The notes under the pieces: model-generated
Databases searched by the model: none
Seen by the model: the letters and a program-made list of their open reading frames with translations, nothing else
What the model was told of the DNA's origin: nothing
Translations under genes and position numbers: made by a program
Shown here: one piece after another, positions 63,980 to 64,000 of the stretch
How the letters are laid out: every line of letters starts with the position of its first letter
How positions within the stretch are numbered: the stretch's first letter is position 1
From: Citrobacter sp. MGH106
Lineage (GTDB): Bacteria > Pseudomonadota > Gammaproteobacteria > Enterobacterales > Enterobacteriaceae
NCBI RefSeq assembly: GCF_001037495.1
Contig: NZ_KQ089822.1
Coordinates: 3,429,938 to 3,493,937 of the forward strand
Direction of reading: 5' to 3'
Length of the DNA: 64,000 bases

Positions 63980-64000
63980 CTATTTCCTTATTAAAGCATT

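Overview
The window reads as chromosomal DNA of an enterobacterium, most likely Citrobacter. Protein-coding genes are tightly packed. Gene order matches the E. coli/Salmonella backbone, read in inverted orientation relative to E. coli K-12: ampH, hemB, tauDCBA, then lacIZYA, prpEDCB/prpR and yahO/yahN. Two features point away from E. coli itself: foxA sits beyond yahN as in Salmonella, and a lac operon is present together with a complete afu locus. I see no tRNA, rRNA, IS element, prophage or CRISPR array. These identifications rest on sequence recognition, not on a search.

Layout: 1-5.4 kb holds the end of ampH, hemB and the taurine sulfonate operon. 5.6-13.4 kb holds a UhpA/UhpB/UhpC-like sensory module joined to the AfuABC ABC importer, probably for sugar phosphates. 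13.4-15.8 kb holds mmuPM (S-methylmethionine salvage) behind tandem MetJ boxes. 15.8-21.4 kb is a variable stretch: an acetyltransferase, an AT-rich unknown gene, a cold-shock-domain protein, a metallo-hydrolase with a GlxA-like regulator, and a methyltransferase. 21.5-27.8 kb is the lac region, with lacO1 and lacO2 conserved 401 bp apart; lacY carries a one-base frameshift at its fifth codon. 28.0-35.8 kb is the 2-methylcitrate (propionate) locus with a sigma-54 promoter and prpR. 35.8-43.9 kb carries yahO, yahN, a globin-coupled diguanylate cyclase, yccM, a lipoprotein, and the Fur-controlled ferrioxamine receptor foxA with its AraC-type regulator.

From 44 kb onward the content is accessory and more AT-rich. 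It holds a chemoreceptor split by a frameshift in an A9 run, two unknown genes, a DcuC-like transporter overlapping a peptidase T paralogue, and a 1.1 kb intergenic stretch with a candidate small RNA. A DUF417/DUF302 pair, a DJ-1/PfpI protein and a Tat-exported agmatine-deiminase-family protein follow. Next comes a CusRS/HprRS-type two-component system whose likely operator (CTGACA-N4-TGTCAG) occurs both before the regulator gene and again before the downstream flavodoxin genes. The window ends with two alpha/beta hydrolases, a DUF523 protein, two aldo-keto reductases and a LysR regulator.

The most useful leads are the candidate sRNA near 50.6-50.7 kb, the duplicated two-component operator with the exported redox-type genes it may control, the two homopolymer frameshifts (lacY and the chemoreceptor), and the afu signalling/transport locus.
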